The notes: a model not told the origin generated them from the letters alone. Counted from the stretch's first letter, positions 18,917-28,570 are shown. The stretch is DNA of 64,000 bases from Comamonas suwonensis (GCF_012844455.2 NZ_JABBCQ020000005.1:1-64000), one strand, 5' to 3'. Translations and numbers: made by a program.

Positions 18917-19369
18917 ATGAAGAACATGCAAAAGCGAGAGCGTGGTTTTACGTTGATTGAGGTCATGGTGGTCGTGGCTGTCATCGGAATTTTGTCAGCT
19001 GTGGCCTATCCCAGCTATCAAGACTATGTCTTGCGCAGCAGAATCTCTGAGGCGGTGGGTGCCATGGAGAGCATGCGTACCGATATGGAACGCTTCTACC
19101 AAGACAACCGGACTTATGCGGGCGCTACGGCACCATGTGCTGTTGGGCGATCCATCGAGGCCTTTGACCTGAACTGTACGGGCACACGCGATAACAAAGC
19201 ATTTACCGTGCAGGCGGTAGGCAAGGGCATTGCGAACGGTTTCACTTTCAGTATTAACCAGCTCAACGAGCGTTTTACGACTGCGGTGCGCAATGGCTCA
19301 GGCTATAACACTTGCACAACTAGCAGCAATGGCTGGATGCTGAAGAAGGGGCAGAAATGCCCGCAGTAA
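18917..19369 (+). CDS. pilE: Type IV minor pilin, PilE-like
   Basis: 150 residues. A short basic leader, [10 protein letters not shown], is cleaved before F of the class III motif [20 protein letters not shown] (prepilin peptidase site G|F with Glu at +5). It continues [16 protein letters not shown] as in PilE minor pilins. C-terminal cysteines ([20 protein letters not shown]) fit a disulfide loop. First gene of a six-gene operon with overlapping or abutting starts. In Pseudomonas pilE follows pilY1; here it leads. Confidence 0.88.
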   Translation: MKNMQKRERGFTLIEVMVVVAVIGILSAVAYPSYQDYVLRSRISEAVGAMESMRTDMERFYQDNRTYAGATAPCAVGRSIEAFDLNCTGTRDNKAFTVQAVGKGIANGFTFSINQLNERFTTAVRNGSGYNTCTTSSNGWMLKKGQKCPQ

Positions 19370-19977
19370 TGCCTGCTGTCGCACATCACCAGGCACGGGG
19401 GAGGGCTCACGGCTTTACGCTGATCGAGCTCATGGTGACTTTGGCCGTTATGGCGGTGCTGACGGCAATTGCCTTGCCCTCGTTCTCCACCTTCATGGCG
19501 GAAAACAGGGCCAAGAGCAAGGCAGCGCAGTTGACGGCAGCCATCCAGAGTGCGCAGTTTGAAGCGTTCAGGCGCAATCGTCAGGTTCTGTTCACTCTGA
19601 CTTCCAGCATCAAGCCTTCATCGTCCTTAAAGGGTGATGCCAGCGGTCAAAACTGGGCCAGTGTTGCGCTGCCTTTGGCCAATAGCGATAGCGACGAGGC
19701 TGAGCTGATTCATGTGGGAGGCTATACAGAGAACAGCTCGGATGTGATCTTGTCTGCCAGCTCTGCTGGACTGTGCTTTTTGCCAGACGGCACTCTTAAA
19801 GCGAACTCTGCTACCGGAGTTTCAGGAGCCAGTTGTGCTGACCCTGCCAACGGTACTGAGTTGAGAGTACATGCCTCTCGTGGTGGCAAGGCTTGGCAGG
19901 TCAGTGTCAGTCCCTTAGGCAAGATCTCCAGTTGTATTGGGACTGTGAACTCCAGTGATGTTTTTAACTGCTCCTGA
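19357..19977 (+). CDS. fimT: Type IV pseudopilin FimT/GspH-like
   Basis: 206 residues. The leader [19 protein letters not shown] precedes [20 protein letters not shown], a prepilin helix with Glu at +5. The globular part (about 45-205) follows the GspH/FimT pattern ([26 protein letters not shown]). The ATG at 19357 has GAAGGGG 6 bases upstream, which makes it overlap the pilE end by 13 bases; 19369 is an alternative. Minor pilins of this group prime pilus assembly. Confidence 0.85.
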   Translation: MPAVMPAVAHHQARGRAHGFTLIELMVTLAVMAVLTAIALPSFSTFMAENRAKSKAAQLTAAIQSAQFEAFRRNRQVLFTLTSSIKPSSSLKGDASGQNWASVALPLANSDSDEAELIHVGGYTENSSDVILSASSAGLCFLPDGTLKANSATGVSGASCADPANGTELRVHASRGGKAWQVSVSPLGKISSCIGTVNSSDVFNCS

Positions 19978-19978
19978 T

Positions 19979-20404
19979 ATGAACCTCCCAAGCAAGCGTA
20001 CTCGCCCCAGTCAGGGCTTCGCATTAATCGAAGTACTGGTTTCTCTTTTGATCTTTTCACTGGGTGTCGTCGGTTTAATGGGCGTGCAGGCGCATGCTTT
20101 GCAAACCAGCAACGATGCTCAGGATCGCTCAAGGGCCGCCTTGTTGGCGCAAAGCTTGTCTAGTGAGATGTGGGTGATTAAAAGCACTAGCTTGGGCGAT
20201 AGCGTTGTTTCCGCCTGGAAAGAGCAAGTCAAGGATGCCCTGCCCAATGGTGAGGGGGACGTCACGCAGACCACCGCAGGGCAGGACGCCACGATTTCCA
20301 TCAAATGGCTTGCTCCTTCTCGCAAGCTTGCAGGCCAGACTTCTGGGCAGTCTGGTGGCGAGGCCAAAAGCCAGTTTATTACCCAGGTGTTGATTCCTCA
20401 ATGA
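19979..20404 (+). CDS. pilV: Minor pilin PilV
   Basis: About 141 residues. Leader MNLPSKRTRPSQG, then FALIEVLVSLLIFSLGVVGLMG, the prepilin helix typical of PilV. Then a stretch MGVQAHALQTSNDAQDRSRA matching the PilV pattern. The ATG at 19979 directly follows the fimT stop; in-frame ATG 19958 or GTG 19955 are alternatives because no clear ribosome site is visible. The stop overlaps the pilW start. Confidence 0.85.
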   Translation: MNLPSKRTRPSQGFALIEVLVSLLIFSLGVVGLMGVQAHALQTSNDAQDRSRAALLAQSLSSEMWVIKSTSLGDSVVSAWKEQVKDALPNGEGDVTQTTAGQDATISIKWLAPSRKLAGQTSGQSGGEAKSQFITQVLIPQ

Positions 20405-21534
20405 AAAACTCGCTCAGCAAGCAGCGCGGCATGACGCTGGTGGAGCTGATGGTCGCAATGACCGTTGGTCTGTTTCTGACTCTGGGGATGACGGCGGTCA
20501 TTGTTCAATCCTTGCGTCAGCAAAGCATATCTACGTCAATCAATACGAGAGATCAGGCCGTCGTCACAGCTTTGTCTCAGCTTGATAATTATGTGCGCAG
20601 TGCTGGGTCTGGGTTTTCCAATGGCTGGAAGCTGGGCTTTTTTTGCTGCCAGTTGCGTGCAGCAAATGCGGATAAGTCTTTGCTACCCGCCACGCTCACC
20701 GCGCCTTTTTCCAGTGTGACGAGTCTAGCTGCCCCTGTGATGGCTCCTTTGGTCATAGAAGCGGGTGTGGGCGCGAATGGTTCTGATGTGCTGTTTGTCA
20801 TGGGTGGCAATGGCGCATTTTCCAATGTGCCGCGCTATGTGAGCAAGGTCAGTGGCGACACATTGAGCTTTGAAAATGTCATAGGACTCAAAAGCAAGGA
20901 TCTGCTGATCGTCGCGGCGGAAGAAAAGCGAGATTGCTATCTGTCGCAGATTGATTCAGTTTCCAGTTCTGCTGCTGAGAACTCTATTACCTTGGGTGGG
21001 CCTTATTTTCTATCCTCCCAGGACGGCGCTGAGTCCGTGGCCTCCATTGCGGCTGCCACACCGGCATTCATCGCTCCGCTGGGTGGTGTCAGTGCGGCTT
21101 ATCCAACCATGAGCCTGCTTGGAGTGGGAAGTGGTGATGTGCTCTTTCGGTATGACTTGCTGAATCTTAAAAGCCAGACGCCACAGCCCATCACAGATGG
21201 TGTTTCGCACCTACTTGCTCTGTATGGCGTGGATACGGACGCTGACGGAAAAGTGGACTCTTGGGTCAGCCCCGCAGCATCTGGCTGGACTGCATCGGAA
21301 GTCATGGCCTCTGCGCTCAAGATTCGGCAAATTCTTGCGGTTCGCCTGGCGGTGGTGGCGCGCTCGCACGGAGTCAATCAAGCCAATGTGAGTCCTGGAA
21401 AAATCACGGTGTTTAACAGCCTTGGCAATGACTTCAAGCGTGAGCTGAGCCTGAGTTCGGAGCAACGTTCCCAGCGATATCGCGTGATGGAAATTGTTAT
21501 TCCACTGCGTAACAACCTGCAGATTGAGTCATGA
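20401..21534 (+). CDS. pilW: Minor pilin PilW
   Basis: 377 residues. Leader MKNSLSKQRG then MTLVELMVAMTVGLFLTLGM (prepilin site, Glu at +5), followed by a large C-terminal region typical of PilW (SLRQQSISTSINTRDQAVVTALSQLDNYVRSAG). The start overlaps the pilV stop as ATGA and the end overlaps pilX in the same way, so translation is coupled along the operon. It probably joins PilV, PilX and FimT in the tip complex that supports PilY1. Confidence 0.88.
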   Translation: MKNSLSKQRGMTLVELMVAMTVGLFLTLGMTAVIVQSLRQQSISTSINTRDQAVVTALSQLDNYVRSAGSGFSNGWKLGFFCCQLRAANADKSLLPATLTAPFSSVTSLAAPVMAPLVIEAGVGANGSDVLFVMGGNGAFSNVPRYVSKVSGDTLSFENVIGLKSKDLLIVAAEEKRDCYLSQIDSVSSSAAENSITLGGPYFLSSQDGAESVASIAAATPAFIAPLGGVSAAYPTMSLLGVGSGDVLFRYDLLNLKSQTPQPITDGVSHLLALYGVDTDADGKVDSWVSPAASGWTASEVMASALKIRQILAVRLAVVARSHGVNQANVSPGKITVFNSLGNDFKRELSLSSEQRSQRYRVMEIVIPLRNNLQIES

Positions 21535-22187
21535 GTCGTCCTCTTTTGAACTGGCCGCCAATAGCGGTGCGAGCAAGCTTTCGTCAAAGCCGTAGCCAAC
21601 AGCGCGGCTTTTCTTTGTTCTTTTCTCTGATTGCGCTGGTGATCTTGCTGGTAGCTGCCGTATCGGTCATGCAGTCCAGCGGTCTGAGTCTGTCTACCAG
21701 CGGTAATTCAGCCTTTCAGCAAGACATTCTGGCGCGTGCTGATGCTGCCAATGTGAAGATATTTTCACTGCTGCGCTCAGGCGGTGCTCTTTCCACTGAG
21801 GCAAATCTGGCCAACTCCAGCAAGAGCAGTAACTACAGTGCTTTAGCCTTGGAGACCAATGATCAGGGGATTCCGCTGGCACTGATCAGCGAGACCCAAT
21901 TTGACGGGGTTGGCGAGAGCAGCAATGACATCAAGGATGAGGCCAGCAACACCGTCATCAGATATGTGATTGAGCGCCTGTGCGATCAGTCTGGCGAGTC
22001 TGGCGCATTGGGGCGTGAGCATTGCATCCATGAACCGGATCCCAATCCCATTCTGGGCGGAAGCAGTACGCAGATGGGTTCAGACATCCGTCCTGGCTTT
22101 GCACCAATTTATCGTGTTTCTGTGCGTATTCAAGGGCCGCGAGGTTCAGAGGCGTATTTGCAGAATACCTTTACCAAGCCGAATTGA
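21531..22187 (+). CDS. pilX: Minor pilin PilX
   Basis: 218 residues. Basic N-terminus, then RGFSLFFSLIALVILLVAAVSVMQSS. This is the PilX N-terminal motif, in which the +5 Glu of other pilins is replaced (FSLFF), as usual for PilX. A C-terminal globular region follows. It overlaps pilW by four bases (ATGA) and its stop overlaps the pilY1 start region. Confidence 0.85.
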   Translation: MSRPLLNWPPIAVRASFRQSRSQQRGFSLFFSLIALVILLVAAVSVMQSSGLSLSTSGNSAFQQDILARADAANVKIFSLLRSGGALSTEANLANSSKSSNYSALALETNDQGIPLALISETQFDGVGESSNDIKDEASNTVIRYVIERLCDQSGESGALGREHCIHEPDPNPILGGSSTQMGSDIRPGFAPIYRVSVRIQGPRGSEAYLQNTFTKPN

Positions 22188-25100
22188 TGAGGTGTTTCGT
22201 GATTAAAAAAAGTCAGTTTGCCTGGGTTTTAGGTGTTATCGCTCTTTTCGTTTCTTTGGGAGAGCCCGCTCACGCAGTTCCTCTTTCGGATGCGCCTATT
22301 TTTTCCAATACCAGTGTTCCTGGTAACTTAGCGCTGGCATTGTCGGTGGAATATCCAACGGCTATTAGTGTTGCCAACTTGGGAAACTACGTTCATGCGA
22401 CTACTTACTTGGGGTACTTTGACTCCAATAAATGCTACGATTATTTTTACGATAAAAGTACCCCGGAAAATAGCTATTTCCAGCCCGCAGGTAAAGCAAA
22501 CAATCATACATGTTCGAAGAAATGGAGTGGAAACTTCATGAACTGGGTTGCCATGCCTACTATCGACCCATTTAGATGGGCATTGACAGGAGGCTACCGG
22601 GCAACTGATACGGAAAATCTAACTATTCTTCAGAAAGCGTATGGATCTAATCAAGGAGGCGCCGGGTCCAACTATCCATATCGTGGAACAGGATTGACGG
22701 ATAATGATTTACCTGCTGCTGATGTGCCCAAGGTAACCCCATTTTCTGGAAGTGTTTTTAAATCACGCATCTGGAATAGAGGGGTGGTAATGCAATTCAC
22801 CACCAAAAGCACAGATGGATATCAGAGTGACAATCCATCGAATCTGAAGCACTATGGCGATGGTTCCAGCAAAGATGAAAACTATTCAGTCCGGATAAGA
22901 GTGAAGGTCTGTGATAACTCCAGCTCTGCTGGTGGTCTTGAAGATAATTGCGTAAAGTACGGGAATAGCTACAAGCCAGAAGGTTTGATGCAAAAATTCT
23001 CCAATAAGATTCGCTATAGCGCATTTGGCTATCTTTTTGAGGGTGGAACGAATCGGCAAGGCGGAGTTTTACGTGCGAAAATGGGATTCATTGGCCCTGA
23101 AAAGCCAGTGCCCATGTCTACCACTCCTGAAGTAAATGCCAATGCAGAATGGAATAAGACAACTGGGGTTATGGTTGGCAACCCTGACTCAGATTTGGCC
23201 AGAGATAGCGGTGTTTCAAATAGCGGGGTAATGAATTATTTGAACCAGTTTGGTAATGCCTCTGAGAAATACATGTCGAATGACAACGTGAGTGAAATGT
23301 ATTATGCCGTGATGCGCTATTTCCAAAATATAGGAAATGTGCCGGAGTGGACGAATAATACGAGTGGGAGCAATATCGGTCGAAAAGATGGGTTCCCCGC
23401 TCCCGCTGTTTGGACAGATCCAATTCTTTACTCTTGCCAGAAAAATTTTGTTTTGGGGATAGGTGACAGCAATACACACTTTGACAAAAACACGGGCGGT
23501 GGGACATTGGTACGCAGTGGACGCACCAAGCCAGGATCGGTGAATGCTGATACTTTTAATCAATCCGACTTGTGGACGAGCTGGGTGGAGAGCAAAGAAG
23601 GTGGAAATGTTGCCACTCGAAATATGGGTTGGGGTAATGATGGTTCTGGATATATAGCTGGTTTGGCATATGGCAATCACGTCAATGACATGCGTTCCGA
23701 TTTGGTTGGAAAGCAGACGGTCAGCACCTACTGGATGGACGTGATGGAGGGACAGTATGCGCAGGATCGCAATCCCTACTGGCTTGCAGCGAAGTACGGT
23801 GGCTTTGCTGTGCCAGCAGGGTATGACGGTACGCAGACTTGGAAAGATGAGTGGTGGACCACAACTGGCGACACGGTTCCCATGTATGCCAAGGGTAGCT
23901 TTTCAGCATCAAAGCCCAACAACAACAAGCAAACACGTCAAAGACCCAGCAATTACTTCTTGGCGGGTAATGCGGCGCAGATGGTAGATGGCCTGACGCA
24001 GGCCTTTACCAGTATTGCTGCATCGGTCAATGCATTCACCACAGCGGTCACTCCGTCGTCCAACGTGTTCACCAGCGCTGGCACCACCTCATATTCGGCC
24101 AGCTATGGCAGCGAGCATTGGTCCGGTTCCATCAAGGCAGCGACCTTGTCATTTGGCAGCAATGGGGCCGAGCTGACGGATATCTGGACAAGCGATACTT
24201 CGCTGGCAAACCAGTTGGCAGCGTCTGGCTGGAACACGGATCGTCGTGTAGTGACCTGGAACAAGGACCACGACCGAGGTGCTCGCGGCGTTCCATTCAG
24301 GCTGAACAGTATTTCTGCCAGCATGAAGTCGGCCCTGGATACCAGCTATGTCCCAGGTGACGACTCGGCAGACTACCTGAACTATCTGCGTGGGGACAAG
24401 GCCAACGAGGTGGGGACAACGACTGGCAAGCATGTCTATCGCACCAGAACCGCTCCATTGGGGGACGTGGTGAACTCCAAGCTGGTGCTAGCCAATCCTC
24501 CCAGCATGCGCTACTCGGAAGTTTTCAATAGAGGCTACGCGGCATTCAAACGCAGCCAAGCATCGCGTACGCCCATGGTGTTGTTCGGTGCCAATGACGG
24601 CATGCTTCATGTGCTCAATGGCAGCACTTCAGGAGCCTCGGCGGGCAAGGAGATGTTTGCTTACGTGCCTTCTCTCACCTACTACGGCCCTGAGGGCAGC
24701 AGCATATCGAATGCCAATACCAGAGGTCTCGCGGCACTTGGCAATCCAGCTTACGAGCATCGCTATTACGTGGATGCCACGCCTCAGGTATTTGATGTGG
24801 ATTTCGCCAAGACCTATGCCTCAGGTTTGAGCGATCCAGCGTGGACGACGATGGTGGTCGGTGGTCTGGGCAAGGGCGGAAGGGGCTTTTATGCGCTGGA
24901 TATCACAGACCCCTCAGCAATGAGCACTGAGGCGGATGTTTCCGGCAAGGTACTGTGGGAGATCAGCAATACGACAAGCGGCTTTGAAAATATGGGCTAC
25001 AGCTACGGAGTACCTGTGATGGTCAAAACGGCCAAATATGGCTGGACGCTGATACTGACATCTGGCTATAACAATACAGATGGACAAGGCTATCTGTACT

Positions 25101-25957
25101 TGGTGAACCCGCGTACAGGTGAGCTGCTGGAGACGATTGGAACGGGGCAGGCTGCGCCAGGCATGACTCATGCCTCTGCCTTTATCAAGAATTACACGGA
25201 CGGCATTGCGGATGCCGTTTATGCGGGTGATTTGGATGGCAGGCTCTGGCGTTTTGATTTGACCAAGACGACCGGATCTTTCGATAGACCCGTGGTGCTG
25301 TTCCAGGCGGTTTCTCCTGATGGAGGGGGGCAACCGATTACCTCTGCCCCTATTGCGGAAATTCACCCCACCACACGTAATCGCATGGTTCTGTTTGGAA
25401 CGGGTAAGTTGTTGGATGGACAGGACGTGAGTCTGACTCAGCGCCAGAGCTTTTACTCGGTGATTGACGGCAACAACAACCAGTTTGCCGTGGCTCCTAC
25501 TTCTGCACTGAGCCGTAATGAACTGACAGGGGTTGCATCATTGACGACTTCTGTTGTGATTCCTAGTACGTCGCGTGGCTGGTACTACGACTTGCCTCTT
25601 GATAACAATGTGGCTTGGCGTATCACCATCACTCCTTCAGCTGCTGATGGGATTGCACTCTTTACTGCCACATTGACGAGTGGCGATGCTTGCAGCCCTG
25701 CAGGTCAAGGTAGAGCATATGCAGTCGATTACGCCAGCGGGGAATCAGTGCTGGCCAGTAAAACGAATCCGATGGAGTCTGTCGCCTACCTGGCGCTTGG
25801 CAGTTCACCAACAGACAATATCATCATCAAAAAAGATGGCACGTTGGGAGGCGTTGCAGGCGGTGCTGATGGGAAAACCCAGGAAATTTCATTTAATAAG
25901 CGAGCATCAATGAATGTGCGTCTCATTAACTGGAGAGAGTTGAAGGCCGTTGACTGA
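22187..25957 (+). CDS. pilY1: PilY1-like type IV pilus tip adhesin/assembly protein
   Basis: 1256 residues with a signal peptide ending near EPAHA. The N-terminal half (about 1-560) is AT-rich, Asn/Gly/Ser-rich and contains FVLGIGDSNTHFDKN, a possible metal-site loop like those in VWA-containing relatives. The C-terminal half (about 690-1250) is the conserved PilC/PilY beta-propeller (LFGANDGMLHVLNG, GGRGFYALDITDP, YAGDLDGRLWRFDLTK, the last a candidate calcium loop). The start is uncertain: ATG 22187, TTG 22184, or GTG 22199, which has GAGG 6 bases upstream. PilY1 proteins control pilus extension/retraction and adhesion. Confidence 0.9.
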   Translation: MRCFVIKKSQFAWVLGVIALFVSLGEPAHAVPLSDAPIFSNTSVPGNLALALSVEYPTAISVANLGNYVHATTYLGYFDSNKCYDYFYDKSTPENSYFQPAGKANNHTCSKKWSGNFMNWVAMPTIDPFRWALTGGYRATDTENLTILQKAYGSNQGGAGSNYPYRGTGLTDNDLPAADVPKVTPFSGSVFKSRIWNRGVVMQFTTKSTDGYQSDNPSNLKHYGDGSSKDENYSVRIRVKVCDNSSSAGGLEDNCVKYGNSYKPEGLMQKFSNKIRYSAFGYLFEGGTNRQGGVLRAKMGFIGPEKPVPMSTTPEVNANAEWNKTTGVMVGNPDSDLARDSGVSNSGVMNYLNQFGNASEKYMSNDNVSEMYYAVMRYFQNIGNVPEWTNNTSGSNIGRKDGFPAPAVWTDPILYSCQKNFVLGIGDSNTHFDKNTGGGTLVRSGRTKPGSVNADTFNQSDLWTSWVESKEGGNVATRNMGWGNDGSGYIAGLAYGNHVNDMRSDLVGKQTVSTYWMDVMEGQYAQDRNPYWLAAKYGGFAVPAGYDGTQTWKDEWWTTTGDTVPMYAKGSFSASKPNNNKQTRQRPSNYFLAGNAAQMVDGLTQAFTSIAASVNAFTTAVTPSSNVFTSAGTTSYSASYGSEHWSGSIKAATLSFGSNGAELTDIWTSDTSLANQLAASGWNTDRRVVTWNKDHDRGARGVPFRLNSISASMKSALDTSYVPGDDSADYLNYLRGDKANEVGTTTGKHVYRTRTAPLGDVVNSKLVLANPPSMRYSEVFNRGYAAFKRSQASRTPMVLFGANDGMLHVLNGSTSGASAGKEMFAYVPSLTYYGPEGSSISNANTRGLAALGNPAYEHRYYVDATPQVFDVDFAKTYASGLSDPAWTTMVVGGLGKGGRGFYALDITDPSAMSTEADVSGKVLWEISNTTSGFENMGYSYGVPVMVKTAKYGWTLILTSGYNNTDGQGYLYLVNPRTGELLETIGTGQAAPGMTHASAFIKNYTDGIADAVYAGDLDGRLWRFDLTKTTGSFDRPVVLFQAVSPDGGGQPITSAPIAEIHPTTRNRMVLFGTGKLLDGQDVSLTQRQSFYSVIDGNNNQFAVAPTSALSRNELTGVASLTTSVVIPSTSRGWYYDLPLDNNVAWRITITPSAADGIALFTATLTSGDACSPAGQGRAYAVDYASGESVLASKTNPMESVAYLALGSSPTDNIIIKKDGTLGGVAGGADGKTQEISFNKRASMNVRLINWRELKAVD

Positions 25958-25964
25958 TAGATGC

Positions 25965-25997
25965 AAAAAGCCCCGCGCTTTCGAGCGGGGCTTTTTT
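25965..25997. terminator. Bidirectional terminator pilY1 / SDR gene
   Basis: A twelve-base-pair stem (25965-25976 with 25985-25996) with core GCCCCGC/GCGGGGC, flanked by A5 and T6. It sits between convergent genes and overlaps the SDR stop codon by one or two bases. Confidence 0.85.
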
Positions 25998-26799
25998 ACC
26001 TCTGTTTCGGCAGCCACGGCACGCCGTTGATGTGGCTGCCGCCATCGACAAACAGCGTGTTGCCGGTCACATAGCGACAGTCTTCGCTGGCCAGGAAGAG
26101 CGCAGCGCCGCCAATGTCGCGCTCTGGGTCACCCATATAGCCCATGGGGTTCATGCGCAGCATGTCGGCCGCATTGTCCGGCTGGGCGGTGGCGAACTTT
26201 TGGTAAGCCTCGGTGGCTGCGCCAGGGCAGATGGCGTTGCAGCAGATGCCATGGGCCGCCCATTCACGTGCGGCGGAGCGGGTAAGAGTGCGCAGCGCTT
26301 CCTTGGCCATGTTGTAGTCCACCGAATAGGGGTGGGCATTGACGCCATTGAGCGAGCACATATTGATGACCCGCCCCCAGCCGCGCTCCTTCATGCCGGG
26401 AAAGACGGCCTGCATGGCCCACAGCGCAGACTGTGCGCCAATGCGCCAGGCCCAGTCGGCGTCCAGATCGCTGAGCGTCTCTACCTGCGCAAAGCCGGGC
26501 TTGGCGCCGGGGCGACGGCCCCAGGCGTTGTTGACCAGGATGTCCACCCGGCCAAAGCGCGCCAGCGCAGCATCGACCATGGTTTGCACGGCCGCATGTT
26601 CGCTGACATCTGCCGCCGAGTAGCCGACTTGCACGCCAAACTCTTCGCTGATTTCCTGCGCCGCTGCGGCGCAGGTTTCGGCATTGATATCGGCGAGCCA
26701 CAGGCTGGCACCCTCGGCGGCAAAGCGGCGCGCAACGCCTTTGCCAATGCCGGCTCCTGCGCCAGTAATCAGGGCGACGCGGTCTTGCAGTCGATTCAT
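25996..26799 (-). CDS. SDR family NAD(P)-dependent oxidoreductase
   Basis: 267 residues, classical short-chain dehydrogenase. Cofactor loop TGAGAGIG (about 12-19), acidic ADIN after beta-2 suggesting NAD preference, NNAWG in place of NNAG, catalytic Ser in MCSLNG and YNMAK (Tyr-x3-Lys), and C-terminal VTGNTLFVDGGSH. Substrate unknown. Convergent with pilY1 and divergent from the riboswitch/sugE unit. Confidence 0.88.
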   Translation of the reverse strand: MNRLQDRVALITGAGAGIGKGVARRFAAEGASLWLADINAETCAAAAQEISEEFGVQVGYSAADVSEHAAVQTMVDAALARFGRVDILVNNAWGRRPGAKPGFAQVETLSDLDADWAWRIGAQSALWAMQAVFPGMKERGWGRVINMCSLNGVNAHPYSVDYNMAKEALRTLTRSAAREWAAHGICCNAICPGAATEAYQKFATAQPDNAADMLRMNPMGYMGDPERDIGGAALFLASEDCRYVTGNTLFVDGGSHINGVPWLPKQR

Positions 26800-26952
26800 G
26801 TGTCATCTCTCCTTGGGGTTTGTCAGGCTCACTGTGCGTGAGCCTCAGCGTGTCGGCATCGTTGAGTTGGACGAAGTATTTGCCAGCGCCTGTGGCGCAT
26901 GAACCACCCAAGGCTGGACCGGGTTTGCCGCTGCCGGTTAGCATTCAATCAA

Positions 26953-27012
26953 CAGGGACGACCCTGCCTGGCTATGTTGCACATGGCTTTTTTCTTGCCG
27001 GGACGACCTGGC
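26953..27012 (+). promoter_or_regulatory. Guanidine-II (mini-ykkC) riboswitch
   Basis: Two small hairpins each close an ACGA tetraloop. P1 is CAGGG-ACGA-CCCTG (26953-26966). P2 is GCCGGG-ACGA-CCTGGC (26997-27012, one G-U pair). Both contain the GGGACGACC core that defines the mini-ykkC class, 30 bases apart. P2 ends 11 bases before the AAAGAGG ribosome site of the sugE/gdx gene. This agrees with translational control: guanidine would stabilise the kissing hairpins and expose the site. Confidence 0.93.
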
Positions 27013-27036
27013 CATTCATCTCCAAAGAGGTTTGCT

Positions 27037-27357
27037 ATGGCTTGGGTTTATCTGCTGATCGCTGGTGTTCTTGAAGTGCTCTGGGCCTTCACCATGAAGC
27101 AGTCCAATGGTTTCACTCACTTCAGATACAGCGTCATCACCATCGTGGCCATGATTGCCAGCTTTGGCCTGCTGTCGATTGCCATGCGCACGCTGCCCCT
27201 CGGTACGGCCTATGTGATCTGGACGGGCATTGGCGCTGTAGGTGCCTTTGTGGTGGGCATCACGGTGCTGGGTGAGCAGATCAGTGCCATGCGCGTGGGT
27301 GCCGCCGTGCTGATCGTCAGCGGGCTGGTGCTGATGAAGCTCTCCAGCGGCGAATAA
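27037..27357 (+). CDS. sugE: SMR-family guanidinium exporter (SugE/Gdx)
   Basis: 106 residues with four transmembrane helices. The catalytic Glu is in helix 1 (MAWVYLLIAGVLEVLWAF). GTAYVIWTGIGAVGAF is the SMR signature and the C-terminus is VSGLVLMKL. The Gdx subgroup exports guanidinium ion in exchange for protons. The guanidine-II riboswitch directly upstream supports this over a quaternary-ammonium (Qac) role. The start has AAAGAGG 6 bases upstream. Confidence 0.94.
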   Translation: MAWVYLLIAGVLEVLWAFTMKQSNGFTHFRYSVITIVAMIASFGLLSIAMRTLPLGTAYVIWTGIGAVGAFVVGITVLGEQISAMRVGAAVLIVSGLVLMKLSSGE

Positions 27358-27401
27358 CAGGTCTGCCCGCGCAGCTGCCCGGGCAAGGCGACAATAGAGG
27401 C

Positions 27402-28544
27402 ATGAACTCCTCCACGCCTTCCACGACTGCACCGGCCCCGCGCAAGGCCGTGCCCGCCACCCCCAAGCTGACCACTCTGGATAAAACCCGCGTGGATGAC
27501 ACGCGCATCAAGATCGTGCGCCCGCTGCTCACGCCCGCACTGCTGGAAGAGTGGCTACCCATTACCGAGCAAGCCTATGCGCTGGTGGAGTCCAGCCGCG
27601 CAGCCATCTCGCGCGTGCTGCATGGGCAGGATGACCGTCTGGTGGTGGTGGTCGGCCCGTGCTCGATTCACGACCACGATCAGGCCATGGATTACGCTCG
27701 CCAGCTCAAGGTGCAGGCCGATGCGCTCAAGGACGATCTGCTCATCGTCATGCGCGTGTACTTTGAAAAGCCGCGCACCACCGTGGGCTGGAAGGGCTAC
27801 ATCAATGACCCCTACCGCGATGGTAGCTTTGCCGTGAACGAGGGGCTGGAGCTGGCGCGCCGCCTGCTGCTGGACATTCTGGAGCTGGGCCTGCCTGCGG
27901 GGACGGAGTTTCTGGACCTGCTGTCGCCCCAGTTCATCAGCGACCTTGTCAGCTGGGGCGCGATTGGTGCGCGCACGACAGAGAGCCAGAGCCACCGCCA
28001 GCTGGCCAGCGGCCTCAGCTGCCCTGTGGGATTCAAGAACGGCACCGATGGCGGCCTGAAAGTAGCCAGCGACGCCATCTTGGCCGCACAGTCCAGCCAT
28101 GCTTTCATGGGCATGACCAAGATGGGCCAGAGCGCCATCTTCGAGACACGCGGCAACCAGGATTGCCATGTCATTCTGCGCGGTGGCAAGGCCCCCAATT
28201 ACGACGCTGCCCATGTGCAGGCTGCCAGCGAGATTCTGGAAAAATCCGGCCTGCGCCCGCAGGTGATGATTGATTTTTCGCACGCCAACAGCAGCAAACA
28301 GCACCGTCGCCAGATCGACGTCGGTGCCGATGTGGCGCAGCAGGTGGCGGCGGGTGATGCACGCATCACCGGTGTGATGATTGAAAGCCATATTCACGAA
28401 GGCCGTCAGGACATCGTGGAAGGCGAAGAGCTGGCCTACGGCGTGTCTCTGACCGATGCCTGCATCAGCATGGAGCAGACGATTCCGGTGCTGGAGCAGC
28501 TGGCGCAGGCCGTGCGTGCGCGTCGTAGTATCAAGACCGCTTGA
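27402..28544 (+). CDS. aroG: DAHP synthase, AroF/G/H type
   Basis: 380 residues, type I-alpha 3-deoxy-7-phosphoheptulonate synthase, the first shikimate step (phosphoenolpyruvate + erythrose 4-phosphate). Motifs: VVGPCSIHD (metal Cys), YFEKPRTTVGWKGYINDP, GARTTESQSHRQLASGLS, KNGTDG, ILRGGK and IDFSHANSSK. An N-terminal tail (about 1-30) rich in Pro, Ala and Thr exceeds the E. coli enzymes. Which aromatic amino acid inhibits it cannot be read from the sequence, so the aroG/aroF symbol is by similarity only. Confidence 0.93.
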   Translation: MNSSTPSTTAPAPRKAVPATPKLTTLDKTRVDDTRIKIVRPLLTPALLEEWLPITEQAYALVESSRAAISRVLHGQDDRLVVVVGPCSIHDHDQAMDYARQLKVQADALKDDLLIVMRVYFEKPRTTVGWKGYINDPYRDGSFAVNEGLELARRLLLDILELGLPAGTEFLDLLSPQFISDLVSWGAIGARTTESQSHRQLASGLSCPVGFKNGTDGGLKVASDAILAAQSSHAFMGMTKMGQSAIFETRGNQDCHVILRGGKAPNYDAAHVQAASEILEKSGLRPQVMIDFSHANSSKQHRRQIDVGADVAQQVAAGDARITGVMIESHIHEGRQDIVEGEELAYGVSLTDACISMEQTIPVLEQLAQAVRARRSIKTA

Positions 28545-28570
28545 ACCATTCGGGTCTGACGATCTCACGA

